A stretch of DNA of 64,000 bases from Arcticimaribacter sp002477625 (GTDB lineage: Bacteria; Bacteroidota; Bacteroidia; Flavobacteriales; Flavobacteriaceae). The notes beneath the pieces were generated by a model, which saw only the letters and a list, made by a program, of their open reading frames with translations, searched no databases and was not told the DNA's origin. The translations under genes and the position numbers were made by a program. The stretch's first letter is position 1, and each line of letters begins with the position of its first letter. Below, piece by piece: positions 9,135-17,904 of this stretch. The stretch covers positions 806,001 to 870,000 of the forward strand of contig OX044358.1 of the NCBI GenBank assembly GCA_943846665.1. Reading direction: 5' to 3'.

Positions 9135-10283
9135 TCATCCTCTTTTTGTGGCTTTCCACCATCTGTCGGGTAAAATATCGTTGCAAGCATCTAGATAATC
9201 TTGATGCATGCAAGATAATAACGTCTTACTTTTTGATTTATTATCTAAATAGTTTTCATTTTGTAATTCTATCCACCATCTTCCACTTTTTTCGCTCTGA
9301 TGAAACACCATTTCTCGGTCCGACATTGCTACCGTATAGCGCTTAAAATTTTGACTTATATTGACGGGATATTCACCAAATCGACAATCCACTCCTTCAA
9401 TAAAATACCAAATGACTTGCGCTAATAATTTATGAAAAAGCGTGTTGTTCGGTAGGTCAAAAAAACCTGCTAAACTCAAGCGGTCACTAATTCCAGCGTA
9501 TCGTGACAAGGCACATATTGTTCGACTGTCTATTCCGTTTGGCGCACCTTGTGCATAGGTTCCGTCAGAGGAACTTCGGAGACTTTTCATGTCAAAACTT
9601 GCGATATCTGCTTCTCTAAAAGCTGGTTCGGTGACCTGATTGTTATCCAGTACACTTCCTAAGCGAATCGATTCAAAAAAAAGTTTTTCCATCAAATCCA
9701 ATTCTTCTTGAGCAATAAGATAGGATTGATACCCTATGTTGGTGTAGTTATATAAATAACTTGGGTTTTCCATGATGATTTTACTCATATAGGATTTTCC
9801 TGAAATTAATTCCTCGTCCTGGGAAAAGTCGAAACGATTATCTACGGAAACCATATTCACCCATTGCATGGCATTTTCAAAAGAGCGATAAACCGCAACA
9901 GTCAAATCTTGTGTCCCACCTATAATGACGGGAATAATATCCATCTGCTTCAAGGCTATGCAAACCTCTTTTATTGCAAAATAACTGTCTTCAGGAGTCT
10001 CTCCGTTAGGCAAGTCGCCTAAATCCGCTACTTCAACACTCCAATTCCCTGGATACAATTGATAAAACTGTTTGCGGAATTCATCCATTTCGTAAGCTGT
10101 AGAAGAAAAGAAACCGTTTCGGTTCTCGCGGACTCCAAAAAGGGCTATTTTAATATCATTCAGCTCTGGGAAACCTAGCTGCTCAGTATGTACTTTTATT
10201 TTTTTACCCAAAACTTGTTTCGGTAATAGAACCGAAACACCAAAAACAGCTTCATTAACGGGTTCAAAGAGATCCAGACTCAT
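9135..10283 (-). CDS. Arginase/formimidoylglutamase-family protein with degenerate metal site
   Basis: 382 residues with the arginase/ureohydrolase fold. The three metal-ligand motifs are altered. The usual GGDHS is GGTQD (122-126), the DAHxD is DNRFD (148-152), and the SxDxDxxDP is SFDMKSLRS (229 on). Both metal-ligand His and the second Asp of the third motif are missing, so a normal Mn2 hydrolase reaction is unlikely. Databases usually call this flavobacterial protein formimidoylglutamase. It lies between topA (4 bp gap) and gldK, an order kept in many gliding Bacteroidota, so a role tied to gliding/T9SS or to topA is possible but unproven. Confidence 0.8.
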   Translation of the reverse strand: MSLDLFEPVNEAVFGVSVLLPKQVLGKKIKVHTEQLGFPELNDIKIALFGVRENRNGFFSSTAYEMDEFRKQFYQLYPGNWSVEVADLGDLPNGETPEDSYFAIKEVCIALKQMDIIPVIIGGTQDLTVAVYRSFENAMQWVNMVSVDNRFDFSQDEELISGKSYMSKIIMENPSYLYNYTNIGYQSYLIAQEELDLMEKLFFESIRLGSVLDNNQVTEPAFREADIASFDMKSLRSSSDGTYAQGAPNGIDSRTICALSRYAGISDRLSLAGFFDLPNNTLFHKLLAQVIWYFIEGVDCRFGEYPVNISQNFKRYTVAMSDREMVFHQSEKSGRWWIELQNENYLDNKSKSKTLLSCMHQDYLDACNDILPDRWWKATKRG

Positions 10284-10287
10284 CTTC

Positions 10288-12804
10288 TTATTTCTTTTTT
10301 GCTGCCTTTGGCTTTGCTTTTGTTTTCGCTTTTGCTTTTGGCTTCGCTTTTTTCTTAGCAGGCTTCTTCGCTTCTATACGTTTTATAGCCTCTTCTAAAG
10401 TGATTTTAGTGGGGTCAATATCTTTTGACAATTCAATTTTCAATTTCCCCTGAATGATGTTGGATCTTCCCCATCGAGCTTTTTCTACACGAATTCCTTC
10501 GTCCTTCCAATCGTGAATAACCTTGTCAATTTCTTTTTGGATTTTATCGTCAATCAATGTTTCGATATCTTGTGTGCTGAGTGCATCAAAATCGTACTTC
10601 TTGTTTACATTGATGAATATGCCACTCCACTTAATGAAAGGTCCAAAACGACCACTCCCTTTTGTGACAGGAAGGTCTTTGTAAGTATATATAGGTGCGT
10701 CTGCCTTCTTCTTTTCTTCAATAAGTTCAATCGCCATTGCGTCGTCAACTTCCATCGGATTGGTTCCTTTAGGGAGCGAAACAAATACTTCGCCAAACTT
10801 GACATAGGGGCCAAAACGACCATTGTTAACGCTAACGGGCTGTCCTTCATAATCTTCCAAACTTTTGGGCAATTGGAATAACTCCATCGCTTCTTCAAAA
10901 GTTATGGTGTCTAATTGTTGTTCGGTGGTTAAACTGGCAAACACTGGTTTTTCTTCGTCATCTGCATTTCCAATTTGAGCTATGGGACCGAATTTTCCTA
11001 AACGCACTTTAACTTCTCTTCCAGATTTAGGGTCAGTCCCTAGACTACGTTCACCTGATTCGCGTTCTGCATTTTCTTGAACAAAGTTTACCATCTTATG
11101 GAAATCACCATAAAATCCTTTGATCATTTTAATCCAATCTTCGTTCCCTTCAGCTATTTCGTCAAAATCTTTTTCAACTTGAGCCGTAAAACTGTAGTCT
11201 AAAATATCTTTAAAATTATTGACCAAAAAGTCGTTTACAATCATTCCAATATCGGTAGGAACAAGTTTTCCTTTGTCGGAACCAACCATTTCCGTCAAGA
11301 GCTTGACCTCGACTTCACCTTTATTCAAAGACAATTGATGGTAGTTGCGTTCCGCCCCTTCAACTACTCCTTTAGCAACATATCCTCTGTTTTGAACCGT
11401 TGAAATTGTCGGAGCGTAGGTAGAGGGACGTCCAATTCCTAATTCTTCTAGTTTTTTGACTAAGGCAGCTTCTGAATAGCGATAGGGTGGCCTTGAAAAT
11501 CGTTGGGTAGAAACGAGAGACTTCAAGTCAACGAGATCACCTTGATTCACCGCTGGCAACATCCCTTCTGCTTCTTCCTCATCTTCGTCTACACCTTCAA
11601 GATATACTTTTAAAAAGCCCTCAAACTTGATCACTTCCCCTTTGGCAGTGAAAATTTCTTTGTGCGTTGATGCTTTAATTTTTAGCTGTGTTCGCTCCAA
11701 TTGTGCGTCACTCATTTGGGAGGCAACAGTTCTTTTCCAAATCAACTCGTAAAGGCGCATTTGGTCGTAATCTCCTTCAATCTTAGCCTTGGTTACATCC
11801 GTTGGTCGAATGGCTTCATGAGCTTCTTGTGCTCCTTTACTCTTTGTTTTAAAGGTTCGGGCTTGTGCATACGCTGCTCCATAATTATTTTCAATGGTAG
11901 AAAGAACAGCAGTTTGAGCTTCCTTTGAAAGATTCATACTATCGGTTCTCATATATGTAATCAAACCAGCTTCATATAAACGCTGAGCCATGGTCATGGT
12001 CTTGCTTACAGAAAAATATAATTTTCGTGAAGCTTCTTGTTGCAAGGTAGAGGTTGTAAAAGGTGCGGTTGGACTCTTTTTGGCTGGCTTCGTTTCTTTA
12101 GATCCAATAGAGAATTGTGCATTCACATTTTCTAGAAGGAAATCTTGTACTTGATAGGGTTGATCAAAGGTGGTATTCAAATTTGCTTTGATTGTTTTCC
12201 CTTGAGAAGACAAAAAATCTGCTTGGGTTTTATACATCGATTGTGCAGAGAATGCTTTTATTTCTCGTTCGCGCTCAACTATCAAACGTACAGATACCGA
12301 TTGCACTCTCCCAGCTGAAAGACCCCCTTTAACTTTGCGCCAAAGTACGGGTGATAATTCATATCCCACCAAACGATCCAATACTCTTCGAGCTTGTTGA
12401 GCGTTGACTAAGTTGTAATCAATTTCGCGTGGGTTTTCAATCGCTTTTAGGATCGCATTTTTGGTTATTTCATGAAAAACAATACGCTTGGTATTGCTTT
12501 CATTTAGCTTTAAAGTCTGTGCTAAATGCCATGCAATGGCTTCTCCTTCTCGATCTTCATCACTCGCCAACCAAACCATATCCGCTTTCTTAGCTAATGA
12601 TTTTAGTTCCGTAACAACTTTCTTTTTATCATCGGAAACAATGTATTTGGGAGAAAAATCTCCATCTACATCAACACCTAACTCTTTGGAAGGCAGATCA
12701 GCTATATGCCCAAAACTCGAGGCAACTTTAAAATCTTTTCCTAAAAACTTTTCGATAGTTTTAGCCTTAGCTGGGGACTCAACAATAACCAAATTCTTTG
12801 CCAT
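10288..12804 (-). CDS. topA: DNA topoisomerase I (type IA)
   Basis: 838 residues. The TOPRIM domain begins VIVESPAKAKTIEKFLG, with the acidic SDEDREGE at 81-88. The active-site Tyr is Y284 in LITYMRTDSM. The C-terminal part has repeated topoisomerase I C-terminal domains (GRFGPYVKFG, GRFGPFIKWSG) without zinc-finger cysteines, and a Lys/Ala tail (residues ~815-838) that probably binds DNA. It relaxes negative supercoils. Leads the minus-strand series topA, arginase-like gene, gldKLMN. Confidence 0.95.
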   Translation of the reverse strand: MAKNLVIVESPAKAKTIEKFLGKDFKVASSFGHIADLPSKELGVDVDGDFSPKYIVSDDKKKVVTELKSLAKKADMVWLASDEDREGEAIAWHLAQTLKLNESNTKRIVFHEITKNAILKAIENPREIDYNLVNAQQARRVLDRLVGYELSPVLWRKVKGGLSAGRVQSVSVRLIVEREREIKAFSAQSMYKTQADFLSSQGKTIKANLNTTFDQPYQVQDFLLENVNAQFSIGSKETKPAKKSPTAPFTTSTLQQEASRKLYFSVSKTMTMAQRLYEAGLITYMRTDSMNLSKEAQTAVLSTIENNYGAAYAQARTFKTKSKGAQEAHEAIRPTDVTKAKIEGDYDQMRLYELIWKRTVASQMSDAQLERTQLKIKASTHKEIFTAKGEVIKFEGFLKVYLEGVDEDEEEAEGMLPAVNQGDLVDLKSLVSTQRFSRPPYRYSEAALVKKLEELGIGRPSTYAPTISTVQNRGYVAKGVVEGAERNYHQLSLNKGEVEVKLLTEMVGSDKGKLVPTDIGMIVNDFLVNNFKDILDYSFTAQVEKDFDEIAEGNEDWIKMIKGFYGDFHKMVNFVQENAERESGERSLGTDPKSGREVKVRLGKFGPIAQIGNADDEEKPVFASLTTEQQLDTITFEEAMELFQLPKSLEDYEGQPVSVNNGRFGPYVKFGEVFVSLPKGTNPMEVDDAMAIELIEEKKKADAPIYTYKDLPVTKGSGRFGPFIKWSGIFINVNKKYDFDALSTQDIETLIDDKIQKEIDKVIHDWKDEGIRVEKARWGRSNIIQGKLKIELSKDIDPTKITLEEAIKRIEAKKPAKKKAKPKAKAKTKAKPKAAKKK

Positions 12805-13054
12805 GTGTGCTCTTTTCTGCTGACAAAAGTAATTGGTTTTTTCTTAGGTCTCAAAATTATAATGAAACTAAAATTTAAATACGCCTCAAAAAGGCAAACC
12901 AAAATAGGTTCAATTGACTTGATTTCGCATACTAAAAAACCATTGAAAACGAAGTGACCTGACAAGATGACATTATGGAACAATTTTTGTAATTTTACGC
13001 TCAGAAAAGAGATTCTTACATATTTAGTTTTGGAATCCACTCTACAATAAACAT

Positions 13055-14533
13055 ATGAGCGACCACAAAGCACTTCACGCTACTCTTGATAAAAATCCAA
13101 ATGATTTTAATGGGGAACCTTTATCTAAAAAATTAAACCCAAAGAATCCTGGAGCGCGTAAACTGTATATCGAGTCCTACGGATGTCAAATGAATTTTGC
13201 TGACAGTGAAGTTGTTGCTTCCATCCTATCAACTGAAGGTTTTGAAACCACAACAGAAATGAAAGAAGCTGATCTTGTTCTGGTCAATACCTGTTCCATC
13301 CGAGATAAGGCGGAGCAAACTGTTCGCAAACGCTTAGAAAAATTCAATGCGGTAAAGCGGACTAATCCTAAAATGAAGGTTGGTGTTTTGGGCTGTATGG
13401 CAGAACGCTTAAAACATAAGTTTTTAGAAGAAGAAAAAATCGTCGATATGGTCGTTGGACCTGACGCTTACAAAGATCTTCCCAACCTCCTGCAAGAAAT
13501 CGAAAGCGGTCGAAATGCTGTAAACGTAATTTTGTCTAAAGAAGAAACCTATGGCGATATTGCTCCTGTTCGCTTACAATCGAATGGCGTAAGTGCCTAT
13601 GTGTCTATCACTCGTGGATGCGATAATATGTGTACCTTCTGTGTGGTTCCTTTTACCAGAGGGAGGGAACGAAGTAGGGATCCGAAAAGTATTTTAGATG
13701 AAGTTCAAGACTTGGCCAATAAAGGGTTTAAAGAAATTACACTTTTAGGTCAAAATGTCGACAGTTACCTTTGGTATGGTGGTGGGCTTAAAAAAGATTT
13801 TGATAAAGCAACTGAACTTCAACAAAAAACCGCTTTGAATTTTGCCCAACTACTATCACTTGTTGCTCAAGCGCAACCTAAAATGAGAATCCGTTTTTCG
13901 ACTTCAAATCCGCAAGACCTTACACTTGATGTAATTCATGCCATGGCAGCCTTCGATAATATCTGCAAACACATACACCTTCCTGTCCAATCGGGTAGTG
14001 ACCGTATTTTAAAGAAAATGAATCGCCTGCATACGCGACAAGAATATTTTGACTTGATTGATAACATTCGGAAGATTATTCCAAATTGTTCCATTTCTCA
14101 AGACTTAATTGCTGGATTCCCTACAGAAACAGAAGAAGATCATCAAGATACTCTCAGTTTGATGGACTATGTACAATATCACTTTGGCTTTATGTTTTCG
14201 TATTCAGAACGTCCAGGGACAATGGCCGAACGAAAATTTGAGGATGATATTTCCGAAGAAGTAAAACTGCGTAGGCTTCAGGAAATTATTGAAAAACAAC
14301 GCGTTCACAGTCGCTTCAGAACAGCGGAATATAAAGATCAAACGGTTTGTGTTTTGATCGAACGTGAATCGAAAAAGTCTGCCCTGCAATGGAGTGGACG
14401 AACTTCACAAAACACCGTTGTGGTGTTTCCAAAAGAAAACTATGTGGTAGGGGATTTTGTTGATGTAAAAATCAACGACTGTACCTCTGCAACTTTAATA
14501 GGAATTCCTGTTGGGATTTCCGAAACTATATAA
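13055..14533 (+). CDS. miaB: tRNA-2-methylthio-N6-dimethylallyladenosine synthase MiaB
   Basis: 492 residues. The N-terminal UPF0004 domain holds the three auxiliary-cluster cysteines C44 (YGCQMN), C80 (NTCSIRDKA) and C114 (LGCMAER). The radical-SAM motif CDNMCTFC is at 189-196, followed by a C-terminal TRAM domain. It adds the 2-methylthio group to i6A37 of tRNAs that read UNN codons. An N-terminal extension of about 35 residues before KLYIESYGCQMN is typical of Bacteroidota. It is transcribed divergently from topA. The next gene starts 3 bp later, so this opens a five-gene plus-strand operon ending with secG. Confidence 0.95.
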   Translation: MSDHKALHATLDKNPNDFNGEPLSKKLNPKNPGARKLYIESYGCQMNFADSEVVASILSTEGFETTTEMKEADLVLVNTCSIRDKAEQTVRKRLEKFNAVKRTNPKMKVGVLGCMAERLKHKFLEEEKIVDMVVGPDAYKDLPNLLQEIESGRNAVNVILSKEETYGDIAPVRLQSNGVSAYVSITRGCDNMCTFCVVPFTRGRERSRDPKSILDEVQDLANKGFKEITLLGQNVDSYLWYGGGLKKDFDKATELQQKTALNFAQLLSLVAQAQPKMRIRFSTSNPQDLTLDVIHAMAAFDNICKHIHLPVQSGSDRILKKMNRLHTRQEYFDLIDNIRKIIPNCSISQDLIAGFPTETEEDHQDTLSLMDYVQYHFGFMFSYSERPGTMAERKFEDDISEEVKLRRLQEIIEKQRVHSRFRTAEYKDQTVCVLIERESKKSALQWSGRTSQNTVVVFPKENYVVGDFVDVKINDCTSATLIGIPVGISETI

Positions 14534-14536
14534 TCG

Positions 14537-15802
14537 ATGGAATCAATTCAAGCCATAAAACAGCGCTTTGGTATCATTGGGATGAACCCACTACTCAACC
14601 GAGCGTTAGAAAAAGCAGTACGCGTAGCAACAACCGATATTTCTGTTTTAGTTACCGGTGAAAGCGGGGTTGGTAAAGAGAACATTCCTAAAATAATTCA
14701 TCAGTATTCGCACAGAAAACACGCCAAATACATTGCAGTAAACTGCGGAGCAATCCCAGAGGGTACAATCGACAGTGAGCTTTTTGGACATGAAAAAGGA
14801 GCTTTCACTGGCGCTACTAACACCCGAAGTGGTTATTTTGAAGTAGCCGATGGGGGTACGGTTTTCTTAGATGAAGTAGGCGAATTACCCCTAGCTACTC
14901 AAGTGCGACTCTTGCGTGTATTAGAAACAGGAGAATTCTTAAAAGTAGGATCTTCCAAAACCCAAAAAACAAACGTTCGCATTGTGGCTGCAACTAATGT
15001 AAAAATGCGTGATGCCATACAAAAAGGAAAATTCCGAGAAGATTTGTACTACCGTCTCAGCACCGTTGAAATCAATCTACCTCCATTGCGAGATCGCAAA
15101 GAAGACATTCCATTATTGTTTCGAAAATTTGCATCAGATTTTGCTCAAAAATACCACATGCCAACCGTTCGCCTGAATGAGGATGCACAAATGACTCTTT
15201 CGCAATACAATTGGAATGGAAACATCCGACAACTCAGAAATGTAGCAGAACAAATTTCAGTTTTAGAAAAAGAGCGCGAGTTGAATTCTCAAATTCTCAG
15301 GGCTTATTTGCCCGATATGGGCGCTCAATTACCTGTTGTTAGATCAGGAGAAAAGGAATCCGGTGACTTTGCTTCGGAACGAGAAATACTGTACAAAGTT
15401 CTTTTTGATATGAAGAACGACTTAAACGATCTCAAAAAGCTTACTTTAGAGCTGATGAAGCAAGAGACATCAGAGGATGTTCAAGAAAAAAATCAGGGCT
15501 TAATCAATAAAATTTACGGGAAGGAATCCGTAGAGGAAAATCCGCAGCCTCTAAAAGCATTGCAACTTGAAAATCAATTTCAGGAGCCCATAATAGAACC
15601 CGAAGATTCCTATGATTATGCCGAAACAATTACAGAAGAAGAGCCTTTGTCGCTTCTTCAAAAAGAAATTGAAATGATCAAAAGGGCTTTGGAACGAAGC
15701 CAAGGAAAACGTAAATTAGCAGCAGAAGAACTCGGAATTTCGGAACGAACACTATACCGAAAAATAAAACAATACGATTTAAATGAAGGTTCAGAAGATT
15801 AA
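14537..15802 (+). CDS. Sigma-54-interacting transcriptional regulator (no receiver domain)
   Basis: 421 residues. The AAA+ sigma-54 activation domain starts almost at the N terminus: Walker A GESGVGKE (41-48), the sigma-54 contact loop GAFTGA (88-93), Walker B VFLDEVGE (109-116). A Fis-type HTH lies near the C terminus (KRKLAAEELGISERTLYRKIKQ). A linker of roughly 120 residues, acidic and poorly conserved, separates the two. No receiver, PAS or GAF domain is present, so activity control must come from elsewhere. Gene order miaB, activator, lptE is conserved in Flavobacteriia. It overlaps lptE by 20 bp. Confidence 0.92.
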   Translation: MESIQAIKQRFGIIGMNPLLNRALEKAVRVATTDISVLVTGESGVGKENIPKIIHQYSHRKHAKYIAVNCGAIPEGTIDSELFGHEKGAFTGATNTRSGYFEVADGGTVFLDEVGELPLATQVRLLRVLETGEFLKVGSSKTQKTNVRIVAATNVKMRDAIQKGKFREDLYYRLSTVEINLPPLRDRKEDIPLLFRKFASDFAQKYHMPTVRLNEDAQMTLSQYNWNGNIRQLRNVAEQISVLEKERELNSQILRAYLPDMGAQLPVVRSGEKESGDFASEREILYKVLFDMKNDLNDLKKLTLELMKQETSEDVQEKNQGLINKIYGKESVEENPQPLKALQLENQFQEPIIEPEDSYDYAETITEEEPLSLLQKEIEMIKRALERSQGKRKLAAEELGISERTLYRKIKQYDLNEGSED

Positions 15803-16319
15803 AAATTACATCCAAATTTTGGGAGCCTTACTCCTTGGCTTCGCTATACATTCATGTGGAATCTACTCTTTTACAGGAGCATCTATCCCAGCTGGGACAG
15901 AAACTTTTCAAGTAAATTATTTTGAAAATGTCGCTGGAAACAGACCTGGATCTACTATTGAACCGGGCTTGGATCGAGACTTTACGCTTGCCCTCCAGGA
16001 TATTTTAATCAATCAAACGAACCTCAACCTAACCAATACAAATGGTGATCTTGTCTTTGAAGGAGAGATTGTTGAATACGGAATAACACCCATGTCGGCA
16101 ACTGCTGAGAATACAGCAGCTCAAAATCGTTTAACCATCTCAGTCAATGTTCGCTATTTTAACGTTAAAAAAGAAGATGATAATTACGAAACACGTTTTT
16201 CTTTCTATTATGACTTTCCTGCAGAACAACAACTATACGACATCAAGGATACAGCACACGGAGAGATCTTTGAGCGCATTACCCAAGATATTTTTAACGC
16301 TTCACTAGCAAAATGGTAG
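15783..16319 (+). CDS. lptE: LptE-family LPS-assembly lipoprotein
   Basis: 178 residues with a lipoprotein signal and lipobox AIHSC (Cys25), followed by GIYSFTGASIPAGTETFQV, the usual start of Bacteroidota LptE. LptE plugs the LptD barrel in the outer membrane and helps insert lipopolysaccharide. The Asp-Phe-Thr-Leu-Ala segment (DRDFTLALQDIL) and EGEIVEYGITP match the family. It overlaps the end of the sigma-54 activator gene by 20 bp. LptC is encoded separately at 49.6-50.2 kb. Confidence 0.85.
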   Translation: MKVQKIKNYIQILGALLLGFAIHSCGIYSFTGASIPAGTETFQVNYFENVAGNRPGSTIEPGLDRDFTLALQDILINQTNLNLTNTNGDLVFEGEIVEYGITPMSATAENTAAQNRLTISVNVRYFNVKKEDDNYETRFSFYYDFPAEQQLYDIKDTAHGEIFERITQDIFNASLAKW

Positions 16320-16320
16320 T

Positions 16321-17088
16321 ATGATGACCGTAACCGAATTTACTTCTTTATCAAAAAACTACGATGCACTCAACGAGGAACAACGTCTCGCTTTAGAGAA
16401 AATAACCTATCGTTACCCCTATTTTCAAGCTGCCTATGCGCTTTATCTAAAGTCTTTAAAAGAACAAGAGAAATTTAACTTCGATCTGATTCTTAAAAAA
16501 ACGGCTGTTATCAGTCCAGATCGTAACACATTGTACGAATGGCTTTATTCTGAGCTGGAGGTTGAAAATTCAACTGCAATAGCGCCCCAAGAAAAGGAAA
16601 AAACTAAGCCTGTTCTTGAGACAATAATTGATGAAAAGGTAGAAGAAGTCGGCCAAGAACAGGAGGATGCTGTTGCTCCAAAACCTAAAAAAAATAAGAC
16701 CGTAGTTGAGGCTCCAAAGAAATCTTTGCCTGTGAATTTAAGTTTCTTGGAATGGATTGAATGGACTAAAAACAATAGTCCCGAAGTGCTTGAAGATTCA
16801 GAACTGCAGAATTCTTTTGAAGATAAAATTGATATCATCGATGCCTTTTTGAAAAATAATCCCAAGATACCGCCCGTATCTGCAAATACAGCAAAACAAA
16901 ATTTATCGAAAGAAATTAAATTTGACAAAGAAGAGTTGATGACAGAAACTTTGGCCAAAGTTTATGTTAAGCAAGGTAAGTTCAAGAAAGCTTTGCTCTC
17001 TTACAAGATATTAAGTTTGAAATATCCGGAAAAAAATAGTTTCTTTGCAGACCAAATCAAAGCTATTAAAGATTTACAACAAAAATAA
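16321..17088 (+). CDS. Conserved flavobacterial protein with C-terminal TPR-like helices
   Basis: 255 residues, no signal peptide. The N-terminal helical segment (EEQRLALEKITYRYPYFQAAYALYLKSL) and the C-terminal ETLAKVYVKQGKFKKALLSYKIL both read like tetratricopeptide helices. Between them lies a Lys/Glu/Pro-rich linker of low complexity (about 85-140). It starts 1 bp after lptE and ends 9 bp before secG. The family is conserved between these two genes in Flavobacteriia but has no known function. A role in envelope assembly is only an inference from position. Confidence 0.75.
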   Translation: MMTVTEFTSLSKNYDALNEEQRLALEKITYRYPYFQAAYALYLKSLKEQEKFNFDLILKKTAVISPDRNTLYEWLYSELEVENSTAIAPQEKEKTKPVLETIIDEKVEEVGQEQEDAVAPKPKKNKTVVEAPKKSLPVNLSFLEWIEWTKNNSPEVLEDSELQNSFEDKIDIIDAFLKNNPKIPPVSANTAKQNLSKEIKFDKEELMTETLAKVYVKQGKFKKALLSYKILSLKYPEKNSFFADQIKAIKDLQQK

Positions 17089-17097
17089 AATAATCCA

Positions 17098-17472
17098 ATG
17101 AGTACATTTTCAATTTTTATCGCACTTATCCTAGTAGTGTGTTTCCTTCTTATACTTGTAGTAATGGTTCAAAATCCAAAAGGAGGAGGACTTTCTTCGT
17201 CTTTCGGAGGTGGAGCTCAACAAATGGGAGGAGTTCAAAAAACAACTGATTTTTTAGATCGAAGTACTTGGGTTTTAGCTACACTTTTATTGGTGCTTAT
17301 TTTACTTTCAAATTTCAGTTTAAATTCAGGTCAAAATAATGTTGATGCAGAGTCAAAATTATTAGATGGTAATACACTGGAACAAATTTCAACGGAAACC
17401 ATTCCTGAGGTAATTCAAGAAGTGGCTCCTGAAGTACCAGCAGATTCAGAAGAACCAGCTGCCATAGAATAA
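17098..17472 (+). CDS. secG: Preprotein translocase subunit SecG
   Basis: 124 residues with two transmembrane helices (about 4-24 and 56-76). They are joined by the classical SecG loop MVQNPKGGGLSSSFGGG. An acidic C-terminal tail (about 85-124) follows. SecG assists SecYE in protein export through the inner membrane. It is the last gene of the miaB operon and a strong terminator follows. Confidence 0.92.
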   Translation: MSTFSIFIALILVVCFLLILVVMVQNPKGGGLSSSFGGGAQQMGGVQKTTDFLDRSTWVLATLLLVLILLSNFSLNSGQNNVDAESKLLDGNTLEQISTETIPEVIQEVAPEVPADSEEPAAIE

Positions 17473-17496
17473 AAACACTATTTATCTAAACATATT

Positions 17497-17532
17497 AATG
17501 CCAGCTTCCTGACAAGCTGGCATTTTTTTTTG
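17497..17532 (+). terminator. Rho-independent terminator after secG
   Basis: Stem AATGCCAGCTT / AAGCTGGCATT with a six-base loop, then a run of ten Ts. It ends the miaB-secG transcript before the separate groES-groEL unit. Confidence 0.9.
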
Positions 17533-17607
17533 TCTTAACTGACAAGGAATAGACTGGCATAATTTATGAAAGTAACATTATGAAAATTCTAATATAAATC
17601 AGACATT

Positions 17608-17886
17608 ATGAGTACAATCAATATTAAACCTTTAGCAGATCGCGTTCTTATTGAACCAGCTGCTGCAGAAACACAAACTTCTTCGGGTCTTTACATTCCC
17701 GACACTGCAAAAGAAAAACCTCAAAAAGGAATTGTTGTTGCTGTAGGTCCTGGAACCAAAGAGAACCCCGTTACCCTATCGGTAGGTGACACCGTACTTT
17801 ATGGAAAGTATGCCGGAACAGAACTTCAACATGACGGAAAAGATTTTTTGATCATGAAAGAGAACGACATTCTTGCAATTGTTTAA
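17608..17886 (+). CDS. groES: Co-chaperonin GroES
   Basis: 92 residues. It starts MSTINIKPLADRVLIEPA and contains the mobile-loop region and the KYAGTELQHDGKDFLIMKENDILAI end of GroES. It caps the GroEL ring. groEL follows 18 bp downstream. The 75 bp between the preceding terminator and the start hold the promoter; I see no CIRCE inverted repeat (TTAGCACTC-N9-GAGTGCTAA), so HrcA control is unlikely. Confidence 0.96.
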   Translation: MSTINIKPLADRVLIEPAAAETQTSSGLYIPDTAKEKPQKGIVVAVGPGTKENPVTLSVGDTVLYGKYAGTELQHDGKDFLIMKENDILAIV

Positions 17887-17904
17887 CCAAAAAATAAAAT
17901 TAAA

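Noticed and set aside
10288..10380. Lys/Ala-rich repeat tail of topoisomerase I
   Set aside because: Low-complexity basic tails of this kind are common in Bacteroidota TopA and probably only bind DNA.
17533..17607. CIRCE operator upstream of groES
   Set aside because: The inverted repeat TTAGCACTC-N9-GAGTGCTAA is not present in the leader.
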